From: Allomuricauda sp.
GTDB taxonomy: Bacteria > Bacteroidota > Bacteroidia > Flavobacteriales > Flavobacteriaceae
Reading direction: 5' to 3'
Length of the DNA: 64,000 nucleotides
Assembly (NCBI RefSeq): GCF_013911645.1
Contig: NZ_JACESV010000007.1
Span: 1 to 64,000 of the forward strand
Positions 9,443 through 18,134 of this stretch are shown in pieces; positions within the stretch are counted from its first letter, which is position 1, and every line of letters starts with the position of its first letter. Both the position numbers and the translations under genes were made by a program. The notes under the pieces were generated by a model, which searched no databases, was not told the origin of the DNA, and was given only the letters and a program-made list of their open reading frames with translations.

Positions 9443-10456
9443 TCAGAAACCGCCCTTGTCCTCTATAAATTTCAGTGATTCTTCCAGGGTCGGCATAAAA
9501 TTGGCACACCCATTTTTGGTCACCACCTGTGCTCCGCTGGCATTGGCCATCCGGCATGCTTTGTACAGGTCCCAGCCTTGAAGCAGACCATATAAAAAGC
9601 CGCCTGCAAATGCATCACCCGCCCCCAATACGTTCAAGACCTCTACCGGAAACCCGGGCACATCTTCCCGTGAACCATCTTTTGAATAGATGCTTACCCC
9701 TTCCGAGCCCCTTTTTACCAAAAGCGTCTCAATTCCCGAAGAAAGCAACCATGCTATTGATTTTTCAATATCCCCTTTGATTTCGGGTGCCGATATCTGT
9801 TGGTGTTTGATGACCACCTGTGATGCCTCGCTCAGAGTAGCCGCAAGAATTTCCTCTTCGGTACCCATCGCGATCTTGACTTTGGGCAAAATGGCTCTTA
9901 CGGTGAGTCCAAAGGCACGGTAGTCATGCCACTGGTCTGCCCTGAAATCGAGATCCAAAACAATATTAACATTATGTTTTTGGGCTATCTCGGCGGCAAA
10001 AAAGGTTGCGCTCCTACTGGGTTCAACGTTCATGGCCGTACCGTTTATGAGCAATATCTTATGATCTTGTATGTTGGCCTTCAGCACATCATCTATATCG
10101 ACTTGGCTATCGGCCGCATTATCGCGATAATAGACCAAGGGAAACCTGTCGGGAGGTTCGATGCCCAAAATGACCGCACTGCTTCGTGCTCCATTTTTGA
10201 CTGGGATGCAGTCTGTGTTCACCTTTTCCTTATTCAAAAAGTTGATGATGAATTCACCAACTTTGTCTTTGCCCACTGCGGTAAGTAGGCTGGGTTGGAG
10301 CCCAAGGCGGGCACAGGCCACCGCTATGTTCAGCGGAGAGCCTCCCACAAAGGCGTCAAATCCTTTGATATCATTGAATGGGTAGCCTATGTTCTGCGAA
10401 TACAGGTCTATGGAAGATCTTCCGAACGTAATCACATCGTATTTCTTATTGCTCAT
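9443..10456 (-). CDS. iolC: 5-dehydro-2-deoxygluconokinase (PfkB family)
   Basis: Phosphorylates 5-dehydro-2-deoxy-gluconate (DKG) with ATP to DKGP, the substrate of the IolJ aldolase. The 337-residue protein is a ribokinase/PfkB-type kinase. It has the N-terminal glycine pair region FVGGSPLNIAVACARLG and the C-terminal ATP/anion-hole signature NVLGAGDAFAGGF with the catalytic Asp. The opening (YDVITFGRSSIDLY) is characteristic of IolC proteins. iolB lies only 3 bases upstream in the same direction, so translation is probably coupled. Confidence 0.92.
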   Translation of the reverse strand: MSNKKYDVITFGRSSIDLYSQNIGYPFNDIKGFDAFVGGSPLNIAVACARLGLQPSLLTAVGKDKVGEFIINFLNKEKVNTDCIPVKNGARSSAVILGIEPPDRFPLVYYRDNAADSQVDIDDVLKANIQDHKILLINGTAMNVEPSRSATFFAAEIAQKHNVNIVLDLDFRADQWHDYRAFGLTVRAILPKVKIAMGTEEEILAATLSEASQVVIKHQQISAPEIKGDIEKSIAWLLSSGIETLLVKRGSEGVSIYSKDGSREDVPGFPVEVLNVLGAGDAFAGGFLYGLLQGWDLYKACRMANASGAQVVTKNGCANFMPTLEESLKFIEDKGGF

Positions 10457-10459
10457 CTT

Positions 10460-11335
10460 TTAGTGTTTGTTCATTTGTGCGGTAACCAAGGGCAACCTAT
10501 TGTCTTTTGTTTTCCATGAACCATAGATCCACTCATGATCGGGATCTGTGGTATTGGCCAAGCACTGGTCGGTACCGGCCAAAAAATTGAGGTAGTAACA
10601 ATGGAAACCATGTTCTGCCACTACTGGATGAAATCCCTTTGGAATCATAACCACATCATTGTGGCGTGGCCTTACTATTTCGTCCAATGAACGGTCTGCC
10701 GTATATACTTGTTGAATGGCATAAGCCTCTGGTTTTTGGAATTTGTAGAAATAGGTTTCCTCTTGAACGGGCTCCAATACATTTCCTTCTACATCTAAAA
10801 TTCGCTCATCATGCTTGTGTGCGGGGAAGGAACTCCAATTGCCCGATGGGGTGTACACTTCTCGCACCACGATCTTACTGCATCCAAAACCGGGCGGCAC
10901 CAAGTCGTTGAACTGCCTTGTTGCGTTGTCCCCACCAAAAATTACCGTGGGCGTTTCTTCGGGCGTGACAAACTTTGCTGGATATTCCCCATCAGATTTG
11001 CACCATCCGAAGGCAATATCCAAAGTATCGCTCGTTGCGGTCAGTTCAAACCTACTGTCCCTTGGAATGTAGAGGGTGTGTGCTACTCCGCTGAACACAT
11101 CTTTCCGCCCATTCCTCGTTTCCCATGTTCCCTTATCGCTCTTCACTCTAAAGTTTCCGCTCAGGAGCACAATAACCATTTCATTGTCTCCCGTACTATG
11201 TTCCCAGTTCTCTCCCCTTCTCATTTCCCTGGCCCCAAAACTCAGATAGTTCCAATTTGCTGTCTCTGGAGTTATGCTATGGTATGTTCCTGGTGTTTTA
11301 AGGGGTTTGACCAATAAATGGGATTCTTTTCTCAT
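10460..11335 (-). CDS. iolB: 5-deoxy-glucuronate isomerase
   Basis: Isomerises 5-deoxy-glucuronate to 5-dehydro-2-deoxy-gluconate. The 291-residue protein has the double-cupin fold of the KduI/IolB family. The metal-binding segment is SFPAHKHDE, with later conserved parts ETYFYKFQKPEAYAIQQVY and HNDVVMIPKGFHPV, which are diagnostic of IolB. It overlaps the upstream iolJ stop by four bases (ATGA), so the two genes are translationally coupled. Length and motifs match the family throughout. Confidence 0.94.
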   Translation of the reverse strand: MRKESHLLVKPLKTPGTYHSITPETANWNYLSFGAREMRRGENWEHSTGDNEMVIVLLSGNFRVKSDKGTWETRNGRKDVFSGVAHTLYIPRDSRFELTATSDTLDIAFGWCKSDGEYPAKFVTPEETPTVIFGGDNATRQFNDLVPPGFGCSKIVVREVYTPSGNWSSFPAHKHDERILDVEGNVLEPVQEETYFYKFQKPEAYAIQQVYTADRSLDEIVRPRHNDVVMIPKGFHPVVAEHGFHCYYLNFLAGTDQCLANTTDPDHEWIYGSWKTKDNRLPLVTAQMNKH

Positions 11336-12297
11336 CTGCTCATTACTATTTTGTTGTTTGTCCTTATTCTTTCTGCCTTGCCAGTGGCTCCCAAAAGTTC
11401 AAATTTTTGCAACATGAACTTTTCGTATTCTTGTATGTATTCCTTTCCGGGCAATATTGGGTCGAACAAGTCTGGAGTCTGTTTAAAAAACTCCCGATGC
11501 ACCCTGGCCCAGAGCAATCTGGTGTCGGTCGCAATATTGATCTTGCAAACACCGTACTTTATGGATTCTACTATCTCTTCCGGAGAAACACCCGCTGCTC
11601 CCTCGGTCAACTTTCCACCTGCTTGGTTGATCCGTTCTATTTCCTCTACATTGACGGCAGAGCCCCCGTGCAGTACAATGGGGAAACCGTTCAACCGATC
11701 CTGTATTTCTTTTAGTATATGGAATTGGATTCCCTGGCCTCCCGAAAATTTATAGGCCCCATGGCTGGTCCCGACCGCTACGGCAAGACTATCACATTTT
11801 GTGGCATTGACAAACACCGCCACTTCGGATGGTTGGGTGTAGCAGGAATGTTCCTCTGCAATGTCGATATCGTCTTCCACACCTGCGAGCACACCCAATT
11901 CAGCCTCCACGACCATATTGGCCTGGTGGGCCTTTTCCACCACGGTACGTGTCCGCACCACATTGGTCTCAAAATCATCGTGGGAAGCATCGATCATCAC
12001 AGATTGGTACTTTTTCGAGTTAATGGCGTCAAAGGCATGCTCTTCATTGCCATGGTCCAAATGAACGGCATATACAGCCTTGGGATAGATCTTTGCCGCG
12101 GCATCGATCATGGCGGACAACATTTTTGCATGGGCGTAGCTCCTTGCCACGGGGGTCAACTGCACTATAAAAGGAGCATTGGCCCGCTGTGCGGCACTAA
12201 AAAGCCCGTGCACCTGTTCCATTGTAAAAACATTTACGGCCGCAATGGCATATTTGCCGTAGCAGTCGTTAAAAAAAATCTTGGGAGAAACAACCAT
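11332..12297 (-). CDS. iolJ: Class II aldolase, probable 6-phospho-5-dehydro-2-deoxy-D-gluconate aldolase
   Basis: Splits DKGP into dihydroxyacetone phosphate and malonate semialdehyde. The 321-residue protein is a class II, zinc-dependent fructose-bisphosphate aldolase relative: AVHLDHGNEEHAF carries the metal-binding His and catalytic Asp, VEAELGVLAGVEDD is the conserved glutamate loop, and FPIVLHGGSAV the second metal-ligand segment. It is the first structural gene of the iol operon and overlaps iolB by ATGA. A classical glycolytic FbaA role is possible by family alone; its place at the head of an otherwise complete iol operon makes IolJ more likely. Confidence 0.87.
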   Translation of the reverse strand: MVVSPKIFFNDCYGKYAIAAVNVFTMEQVHGLFSAAQRANAPFIVQLTPVARSYAHAKMLSAMIDAAAKIYPKAVYAVHLDHGNEEHAFDAINSKKYQSVMIDASHDDFETNVVRTRTVVEKAHQANMVVEAELGVLAGVEDDIDIAEEHSCYTQPSEVAVFVNATKCDSLAVAVGTSHGAYKFSGGQGIQFHILKEIQDRLNGFPIVLHGGSAVNVEEIERINQAGGKLTEGAAGVSPEEIVESIKYGVCKINIATDTRLLWARVHREFFKQTPDLFDPILPGKEYIQEYEKFMLQKFELLGATGKAERIRTNNKIVMSR

Positions 12298-12352
12298 GTC
12301 CTTTTATTTTTTTAGTGGTCAGACAAAAGCCTTAAACCGAGGTTAAAAGAAC

Positions 12353-12385
12353 AAAAAAAACGCTATGCCCGAAAGCATTGGGGCG
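12353..12385 (-). terminator. Weak terminator/attenuator candidate between lacI and iolJ
   Basis: On the minus strand, an imperfect hairpin within CGCCCCAATGCTTTCGGGCATAGCG runs into eight Ts. It lies downstream of both the lacI stop and the palindromic operator, and upstream of iolJ. It could end the lacI transcript or attenuate read-through. The stem has mismatches, so the call is tentative. Confidence 0.3.
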
Positions 12386-12392
12386 AAAACTC

Positions 12393-12410
12393 CATGCAAA
12401 GGTTTGCATG
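12393..12410. promoter_or_regulatory. LacI-type operator candidate upstream of iolJ (O1)
   Basis: An 18-base palindrome CATGCAAA-GG-TTTGCATG with perfect 8-base arms, in the 128-base gap between the lacI stop and the iolJ start, about 96 bases before the iolJ ATG. The same core is found twice more in the window, upstream of the first susC and of the divergent phosphodiesterase/phosphatase gene, at nearly the same distance from each start codon. A short, two-fold symmetric site next to a LacI-family gene is the expected form of its operator. Binding itself is inferred. Confidence 0.7.
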
Positions 12411-12425
12411 AAAACCACATCAAAA

Positions 12426-13469
12426 TCAATCGGAAATACCGACCGAATCTTCTCTGGAGGATGCCCTTACAACCAGTTCCGGCTTAAATACTTCCATTCT
12501 GAATTCTTCCTTGGAATTTTTGTTTTTAATGCGTTGCAACAATATCCTGGCAGACAACATGCCCAAACTGTACACCGGTTGCCAAACGGTGGACAATGCA
12601 GGGGAAAAGTATAAGGAATGGGGCTCATCATCAAAACCGACGATTGAAATGTCACCAGGAATAGCCAGTCCCATTTTTTTGGCCACGTGCATGGCCGAAG
12701 CGGCTATATTATCATTAATGGCAAATATGGCATCTGGGGCATCCTCAAGTTCCAGTAATCTCTTGGTGGGTTTGATACCATCTTTATGGGAAAAGCCCTT
12801 AACGTGTTGGATGTAGTCTTTTCGTAAGGGCACCTTGTTCTTCTCCAGAGCATCAAGATAGCCTTGGAGCCTATGCTTTGTGGTGCTCAGGTTCAAAGGG
12901 CCGCCCAAATGGGCTATTCTTTTGCAGCCGGAACGTATGAGGTATTCCACAGCTTGTAATGCCCCGGAATAATCGTCCACCAAAACCTTGTCGCTTTCCA
13001 ACCCTGGGCAGTCCCGATCAAAAACCACCACGGGCACATCGTTCCTCTGCAAATTCTTGAAATGGTCAAAACTCTTGGTTCCTGATGATGGGGATACCAA
13101 AATGCCATCCACGCGCATCTTGGACAACTTCTTCACCAAGGTGACCTCTTCTTCGTAGGATTCATTGGAAATACAAATCATGATATTGTATTCCGTTGGT
13201 CCCACCACATCCTGGATGCCCGTAATAATAGCGGAAAAAAAGTGACTGGTTATTTCGGGCACTATGACCCCTATAGTATTGGATTTTTTTTGAAGGAGCC
13301 CCAAGGCCATGGGATTGGGTTGATAATCCAGTTCCTCGGCCAATTTTTTGATGGCTTTCTTGGTATCGTCCCCGATAGCGGGATGATCGTTAAGAGCCCT
13401 TGAAACTGTGGAAGGGGCAAGGTTGAGCTTGGCGGCAATATCCTTTAAGGTGACACGTCCCTTTTTCAT
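12426..13469 (-). CDS. LacI-family transcriptional regulator of the inositol locus
   Basis: A 347-residue protein with an N-terminal LacI helix-turn-helix (VTLKDIAAKLNLAPSTVSRA, then the hinge region LDYQPNPMA) and a periplasmic-binding-protein-like effector domain (NTIGVIVPEITSHFF ... ISIVGFDDEPHSLYFSPALS). It lies directly upstream of, and in the same direction as, the iol operon. Three copies of a palindrome (see O1-O3) make it the likely controller of the iol operon, the adjacent SusC/SusD operon and the divergent phosphodiesterase/phosphatase. The effector is probably inositol or an early catabolite. Both repressor and activator modes are possible. Confidence 0.88.
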   Translation of the reverse strand: MKKGRVTLKDIAAKLNLAPSTVSRALNDHPAIGDDTKKAIKKLAEELDYQPNPMALGLLQKKSNTIGVIVPEITSHFFSAIITGIQDVVGPTEYNIMICISNESYEEEVTLVKKLSKMRVDGILVSPSSGTKSFDHFKNLQRNDVPVVVFDRDCPGLESDKVLVDDYSGALQAVEYLIRSGCKRIAHLGGPLNLSTTKHRLQGYLDALEKNKVPLRKDYIQHVKGFSHKDGIKPTKRLLELEDAPDAIFAINDNIAASAMHVAKKMGLAIPGDISIVGFDDEPHSLYFSPALSTVWQPVYSLGMLSARILLQRIKNKNSKEEFRMEVFKPELVVRASSREDSVGISD

Positions 13470-13661
13470 AGTGGATAGGTATAAATCTTTTCTTCATCTG
13501 GTTCTTTTGTACTTTTCAACCCTGAACAGGTACAACTATTAAGGGTTGGAAGTGACCTGTTAACAAAATACAATTATTTTTTCCATTACGCGTCCACAGA
13601 TTTGGTTACTGCAAATTTAAAATCGTAACGTATTGATTTTCAATGAAAAAATATTACCTAT

Positions 13662-14534
13662 CTAGATGTCTTTCAACCAATCCAAAAGAAACTGGCCCCA
13701 TTTTGCAAGTCTACCCTTTTGTAGGGCCAGGGCAAATCCATGTCCGCCATACGGGTAAATGTGCATCTCAACCGATATCCTTTTGTCCTTGAGTGCCTTG
13801 ACCAGCTGAAGGCTGTTTTCCAGCGGGACCACTTCGTCATCGGCGCTGTGGAGGATAAATGTGGGAGGCGTGTTTTCCCTTACCTGTAATTCATTGGAAT
13901 AGTGCTCCACCAAATCGTCGGAAAGCTGCTCCCCCAACAAGTTTTTCTTTGAACCGTTGTGAGTGTAGTCTTCTTTCATTGTCACCACTGGATAGATAAG
14001 TGCCATGAAATCCGGTCGGTTCTCATCTTCAAAGTGTGTCCCAAGTGTGGAGGCTAAATGCCCTCCTGCCGAAAAACCCATTATTCCGACCTTGTTGGGG
14101 TCAATTTCCCATTCTTCCGCATTTGAGCGGAGCAGTTCCATTCCCCTCTTGGCGTCCAGCAATGGGGTGAGGTGCGGGACCTCATTGGATTCGTCCTCAG
14201 GCAGTCTGTATTTTAGAACGGCCGCCGCTATGCCATAGCCATTGAGCCATTTGGCAACATCCGTTCCTTCCTTGTCGTAGGCCAACACACCGTATCCTCC
14301 CCCGGGACATATCATGACCATCTTGCCTGTTTTGATGACGCTGGATGGCAAATACACTTCCAAACTAGGCCCTATGACTTTTGAAATCACCCTGGCCTTT
14401 GGATTCTTTTGTACTTCTTCGAGATTTGATTCTTTGGCATTCGGGATTTTTCCTTCCCAGAGGGGGATAATGTGGTTTTGGGCCATACACAAATGGAATG
14501 ACCATAAAAATAGTATTGATACAATATATTTCAT
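13662..14534 (-). CDS. Secreted alpha/beta hydrolase (esterase/lipase family)
   Basis: A 290-residue protein with an N-terminal signal peptide ending near CMAQ. The fold is the hormone-sensitive lipase/BD-FAE-like esterase type: oxyanion-hole segment MICPGGGYGVLAYDKEG, nucleophile elbow GFSAGGHLAS, acid residue in HSADDEVVP and catalytic His in PYGGHGFAL. It acts on carboxyl esters in the periplasm or outside. It is last in the minus-strand SusC/SusD operon, 79 bases after the PLC-like gene. In that setting it could remove acyl chains from a lipid or acetyl groups from a substrate. The precise substrate cannot be read from the sequence. Confidence 0.8.
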   Translation of the reverse strand: MKYIVSILFLWSFHLCMAQNHIIPLWEGKIPNAKESNLEEVQKNPKARVISKVIGPSLEVYLPSSVIKTGKMVMICPGGGYGVLAYDKEGTDVAKWLNGYGIAAAVLKYRLPEDESNEVPHLTPLLDAKRGMELLRSNAEEWEIDPNKVGIMGFSAGGHLASTLGTHFEDENRPDFMALIYPVVTMKEDYTHNGSKKNLLGEQLSDDLVEHYSNELQVRENTPPTFILHSADDEVVPLENSLQLVKALKDKRISVEMHIYPYGGHGFALALQKGRLAKWGQFLLDWLKDI

Positions 14535-14613
14535 TTTCCTAGTTTTTGTCGACCATCAACTGTTTTGCGCATTTAAATTTTACTGTTTCCTATTGCTCTC
14601 TGGATGCCCTTTT

Positions 14614-16527
14614 TCAATCGCAGCCAACGACTTTTTCCAAATCGTTCTTTACTTTCTGTTGTTCCACATAGTTGGTGTACAGGCCTTCATATGGCCTATC
14701 GGAAACGGCAAACATGACATCGGTGCAACGGATATTGTCGTACTGACCGTCACCCGATGCGCTTTGCATGTGGAAAATCCGACTGATGTAGCTGTCGTCT
14801 TTTGCATCAATGAACGCCCCGATATCATTGCCATAGTTCCCAGGGTTTCTCCAATCGGGCGACACCAATTTGTTGTTTTCCCTGTACCGTCTGAGTTGGA
14901 GGAAGTTTTCTTGCAGTATGCCATCAGTTGTGGCAAAGGGCTGAAAGTTGTTGGTGTGCTCACTCTTGGTTATGTTGTTGTTCGGCTGTATATAGAGCAC
15001 CACTTTTCCGAGCAGCCCCCCTTCCTTCGACCCGTTTTCGTCCATAAAGTACAAGGTCTTGCCATCAACAATCTTGTTTTGATCCACCAGATCCTCATTA
15101 TGGAACCCGCTGGAACTATGGTACCTCAGCTTGTCCCCAAACTTGTCCTGCATCAAACGAATGATGCTTTGCCATTTGGCATTTGCCATCCATTGTTCGT
15201 ACTCCTTGAGCTCTGTCATAATGAACAGGGGTTCGTGCTCTGGGTTGTCATTGCTCCAATTGGAGATATATGTTATCCAATCTTCCAAGAAAACGGACGA
15301 TGGATTGTCCACGCTTAAATCTACCTCATCTCCTGGGGCATCATGTCCTAGAACAAGTTCCCCTATCGCTATAGACATCAATTGGACGGATGTATCTTTT
15401 TGTAAAAAAAGGTAATATCCATTTTCAGATGGGTACATACCCGCTTCTGCACCGGACAACATATCAGATTCATTGTTGTACTCATTGACCAAATTAGGCT
15501 TGCCATTGTCCATGATCAATTGCGAACCCTTTACATCACCATTGGCGCCATAGGAGTTCACAAAGAGTTTTCCATTGGTGATTGAAGCCTGTACCGTGCC
15601 AGTGAGCTGGCTTGATGTGCTTGTTTGGTTGCCGTTCGTTGTCCAAGTGTTTCCATTGGTATCGACCGATTCGACCTTGAAATTAGTGACGGTATTTACA
15701 TTGTGCCTAAACATGTAAAGGTTGTTATCCTGCTCAAAAGGATACAGGGTTTCATTGGAGGGAACGGAATTTTGTTCATAGCGTGTTTCTCCAAGGGCAA
15801 CATCTCCACCATCAAAAGAGATGTCGATAATCTTATAGGTGGTACTGTCCTTGGCATGCACTGCTGTGTAGGCTGTATTGTTGAACACAAAAGTGGACAG
15901 GTTCACATTGGTGTCCCCTATGTTTCCTGAATGCAAGGGAGTCAGTGAAGTGCCATTGAAACTGTAAATGATAAAGTCACCGGCCAATGGTTCGTATCCA
16001 AAAATATATAGCCCGTTCTGAAAAGGCAGTATTGAAAATTTCCTATCGACTTCGTCCAAACCTTCTCCTGTATTCTGGTAAACTATTTGTGGATTGCCAT
16101 TGTCCAGGCTGAATATTTTGATACTGCCCCCGATTTTTGAATAGGAAAGGATATGTGGCTCTCCCATGTAATCGAACACGGTAAATCCATCCACTTGCTC
16201 GGCCCAAGTTGTCTGCAAGGCTTTTTGGGTATGGAAGGTGAACAGGTCGAATTCAAAAAACCTGAGCCCCCTTTCCAATTGTGTCTCGATTCCTTCCCTT
16301 TTCATCCCTCCAAGATTTCCTGAATAGGAATTGTGGGTCCCTGTAAAGAAAAACTGCCTATATATGGCGGTCGTGGAATCCGTAACAACAGGATCTGGAT
16401 CTGGATCCGGATTCTGCCCCTGTTTTTGGGGGTCTGGTTTCACAGCGGGTTCTCCGCTGTCCGATGAGCAACCGTAGGCCACAAAAAAGCCCAACAATGC
16501 GATACTGAAGAGAGTTGATCTTGTCAT
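14614..16527 (-). CDS. PI-PLC-X-like phosphodiesterase lipoprotein with a propeller-like insert
   Basis: I take the start at 16527 (637 residues), not 16575. The first in-frame Met lies within a terminator hairpin, while the later one begins a clean lipoprotein signal (hydrophobic run, then AYGCSSD). After a Pro-Asp linker comes a PI-PLC X-type start: FTGTHNSYSG with the first catalytic His, then LERGLRFFEFDLF with the acidic metal/substrate residues. The expected second His appears only about 300 residues later, in LVLGHDAPGDE, followed by an X-domain-like remainder (WITYISNW, LFIMTELKE, TLYFMDENG). Between lie about six 40-45-residue repeats resembling beta-propeller blades. Probably cleaves phosphatidylinositol-type phosphodiesters at the cell surface; specificity is inferred from the linked iol operon. 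Confidence 0.75.
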   Translation of the reverse strand: MTRSTLFSIALLGFFVAYGCSSDSGEPAVKPDPQKQGQNPDPDPDPVVTDSTTAIYRQFFFTGTHNSYSGNLGGMKREGIETQLERGLRFFEFDLFTFHTQKALQTTWAEQVDGFTVFDYMGEPHILSYSKIGGSIKIFSLDNGNPQIVYQNTGEGLDEVDRKFSILPFQNGLYIFGYEPLAGDFIIYSFNGTSLTPLHSGNIGDTNVNLSTFVFNNTAYTAVHAKDSTTYKIIDISFDGGDVALGETRYEQNSVPSNETLYPFEQDNNLYMFRHNVNTVTNFKVESVDTNGNTWTTNGNQTSTSSQLTGTVQASITNGKLFVNSYGANGDVKGSQLIMDNGKPNLVNEYNNESDMLSGAEAGMYPSENGYYLFLQKDTSVQLMSIAIGELVLGHDAPGDEVDLSVDNPSSVFLEDWITYISNWSNDNPEHEPLFIMTELKEYEQWMANAKWQSIIRLMQDKFGDKLRYHSSSGFHNEDLVDQNKIVDGKTLYFMDENGSKEGGLLGKVVLYIQPNNNITKSEHTNNFQPFATTDGILQENFLQLRRYRENNKLVSPDWRNPGNYGNDIGAFIDAKDDSYISRIFHMQSASGDGQYDNIRCTDVMFAVSDRPYEGLYTNYVEQQKVKNDLEKVVGCD

Positions 16528-16546
16528 ACAACTAATATAAAGTATA

Positions 16547-16572
16547 AAAAGGGACCTGATCGGGTCCCTTTT
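16547..16572 (-). terminator. Hairpin between the DUF285 lipoprotein gene and the PLC-like gene
   Basis: Perfect 10-bp inverted repeat AAAAGGGACC / GGTCCCTTTT with a 6-base loop, followed on the minus strand by a T-rich tract (TTTTTATACTTTATATT). It lies within the operon, between the surface lipoprotein gene and the enzyme gene. It may act as a partial terminator or 3'-end stabiliser that makes the SusC/SusD part more abundant than the enzymes. Confidence 0.75.
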
Positions 16573-16592
16573 CAATTAAAAATAAATCCATA

Positions 16593-18116
16593 TCAATTAT
16601 CCCTGTTGCAGAACTCATTATTATCTGTTTTGTCAGCAACAAAATTGGGTTTATAGGCATCTTCCCATTGGGGTGCGTCGGTATCAAAATCGTAATTGCA
16701 CATTACGTTGCTCACGTCCCAACCGGAAAGGTCTTGGTTGAACACCTTGTTTTCTTTGAACAGGTTCTGCATATTGACCACATTGCTCACGTCCCAACCG
16801 GAAATATCTTGGTTAAAGGCGCAATTTTCACCACCGAACATGGTTTCCATGTTGTCCATACTGCTCAAGTCCCAATTATTGATCGAGGGATTGTTAAATC
16901 CGCTGTCCTTGAACATGTCCCACATGCTTACTACCTTGCTCATATCCCATGCACTAAGGTCGCCGTTGTAATCGGATTCCCTGAACATCTCACGCATGGT
17001 AATCACATTGCCCAATTTGTCGCCCCAACCCGAAAGGTCCTGATCAAAGGCATCGTTCTGCCTAAAGGTGGACTGGAAACTGGTCACATTGGAAACATCC
17101 CAATCACCAATGGGCTGGTTGAACGGGCAGTTCCTGAACATGTTTTTCATGGTCGTGGCACTACTCACATCCCATCCGGATATGTCTTGATCAAAAGCGG
17201 TATCCCTGAACATGGTCTCAAAAGTGGTCACATTACTTACGTCCCATTGATCTAAAGGCTGGTTGAAATTATTGGCCTTATAGAACATGTCCCACATGCT
17301 TGTGACACCGCTCACGTCCCAGTGGTTGATATTACTGTTAAAGGATGTGGCTTCCCTGAACATTTCCCTGAAATTGGTGGTTTCACTTAGGTCAGGGGCA
17401 TCTTCTGCTGTTATCTGCAGATTGGTGCACTTTCTAAAATAACCGCCGTCATTGCCCAACTTAACTTGTCCCCAGTTGGTGATGTCGATGATGTTTGCCG
17501 CACTCTCCTTGGTCATATCAAAGTTGAACCCATTGATTTCTCCCCAAACAGTGACCGTATAGTCACCGGCCTCTGCGTAGGTGTGCGTGGCAGACTCAAG
17601 GTCGTAGGTGGCCACTATACTTTCCTGCCCATCGCCCCAGAATACTTTGAAGTTGTAGGTCCCGGTCTCTATAAGTGGAAGGGTTATACTGCCATTGGCA
17701 TCCACTCTCCAAACGGACACAAATTCATCATCGGACTCAAACGGTTCCAATACTTTTAGATTGATGGTGTATTCCTCTTCCAGCCCAAATCCGGATACCA
17801 AAAGGGAGGAAGTCCCAGTAGAAAAACTTTCCCCGGATGCGGGCGAGGTTGTGATTCCATCCTGCAAATGGATGGTGAGCACCATGTCACTGGCATCACA
17901 ATTTTCCGGAAGGGAAGCTGTAATGCTTCTGGAATAATTGGTAACAGAAACCTCAATATCTTCCTCAATACAAGGGTTTTTGGAGGCTTCTATGATTATG
18001 GAGTCGATATAGACGTCCCTGTCGTCAAGGGAAAAGTCTGTACTGTCCACATCACAGGAACTGAGTGCAGCTCCGATAAATGCGATCAATAGGAAAAATT
18101 TATAAAATCGTTTCAT
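16593..18116 (-). CDS. Surface lipoprotein with PKD-like domain and DUF285 (BspA-type) repeats
   Basis: A 507-residue protein with a lipoprotein signal (FLLIAFIGAALSSCDVD). Residues of about 40-130 look Ig-like. A PKD-like domain follows (NFKVFWGDGQES, HTYAEAGDYTVTVWG). The rest is a run of about nine 24-25-residue DUF285 repeats of the form MFRxxxFNQPIGDWDVSNVT. Such repeats are common in bacterial surface proteins and are thought to bind ligands or surfaces. It follows SusD by 18 bases, in the place taken in other utilisation loci by SusE/SusF-like surface binding proteins, so a substrate- or membrane-binding role is reasonable but not shown. Confidence 0.8.
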   Translation of the reverse strand: MKRFYKFFLLIAFIGAALSSCDVDSTDFSLDDRDVYIDSIIIEASKNPCIEEDIEVSVTNYSRSITASLPENCDASDMVLTIHLQDGITTSPASGESFSTGTSSLLVSGFGLEEEYTINLKVLEPFESDDEFVSVWRVDANGSITLPLIETGTYNFKVFWGDGQESIVATYDLESATHTYAEAGDYTVTVWGEINGFNFDMTKESAANIIDITNWGQVKLGNDGGYFRKCTNLQITAEDAPDLSETTNFREMFREATSFNSNINHWDVSGVTSMWDMFYKANNFNQPLDQWDVSNVTTFETMFRDTAFDQDISGWDVSSATTMKNMFRNCPFNQPIGDWDVSNVTSFQSTFRQNDAFDQDLSGWGDKLGNVITMREMFRESDYNGDLSAWDMSKVVSMWDMFKDSGFNNPSINNWDLSSMDNMETMFGGENCAFNQDISGWDVSNVVNMQNLFKENKVFNQDLSGWDVSNVMCNYDFDTDAPQWEDAYKPNFVADKTDNNEFCNRDN

Positions 18117-18134
18117 TGTTTGTGTTTTTTTTGA

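Noticed and set aside
13518-13561. Interleaved inverted repeats AACCCT/AGGGTT and AACAGGT/ACCTGTT upstream of lacI
   Set aside because: Arms are 6-7 bases with long loops and do not match the TGCAAA-N2-TTTGCA core; could be chance in a promoter region.
14314-15318. 334-residue plus-strand ORF
   Set aside because: Shadow of the esterase and PLC-like genes on the minus strand; no start context or family match.
16393-16425. GGATCTGGATCTGGATCC tandem repeat
   Set aside because: It encodes the Pro-Asp linker (PDPDPDP) behind the lipoprotein signal of the PLC-like protein, not a separate repeat element.
16690-17360. Regularly spaced similar segments, CRISPR-like at first sight
   Set aside because: They are the coding repeats of the DUF285 protein (about 75-base period, in frame, variable), not direct repeats with unique spacers.
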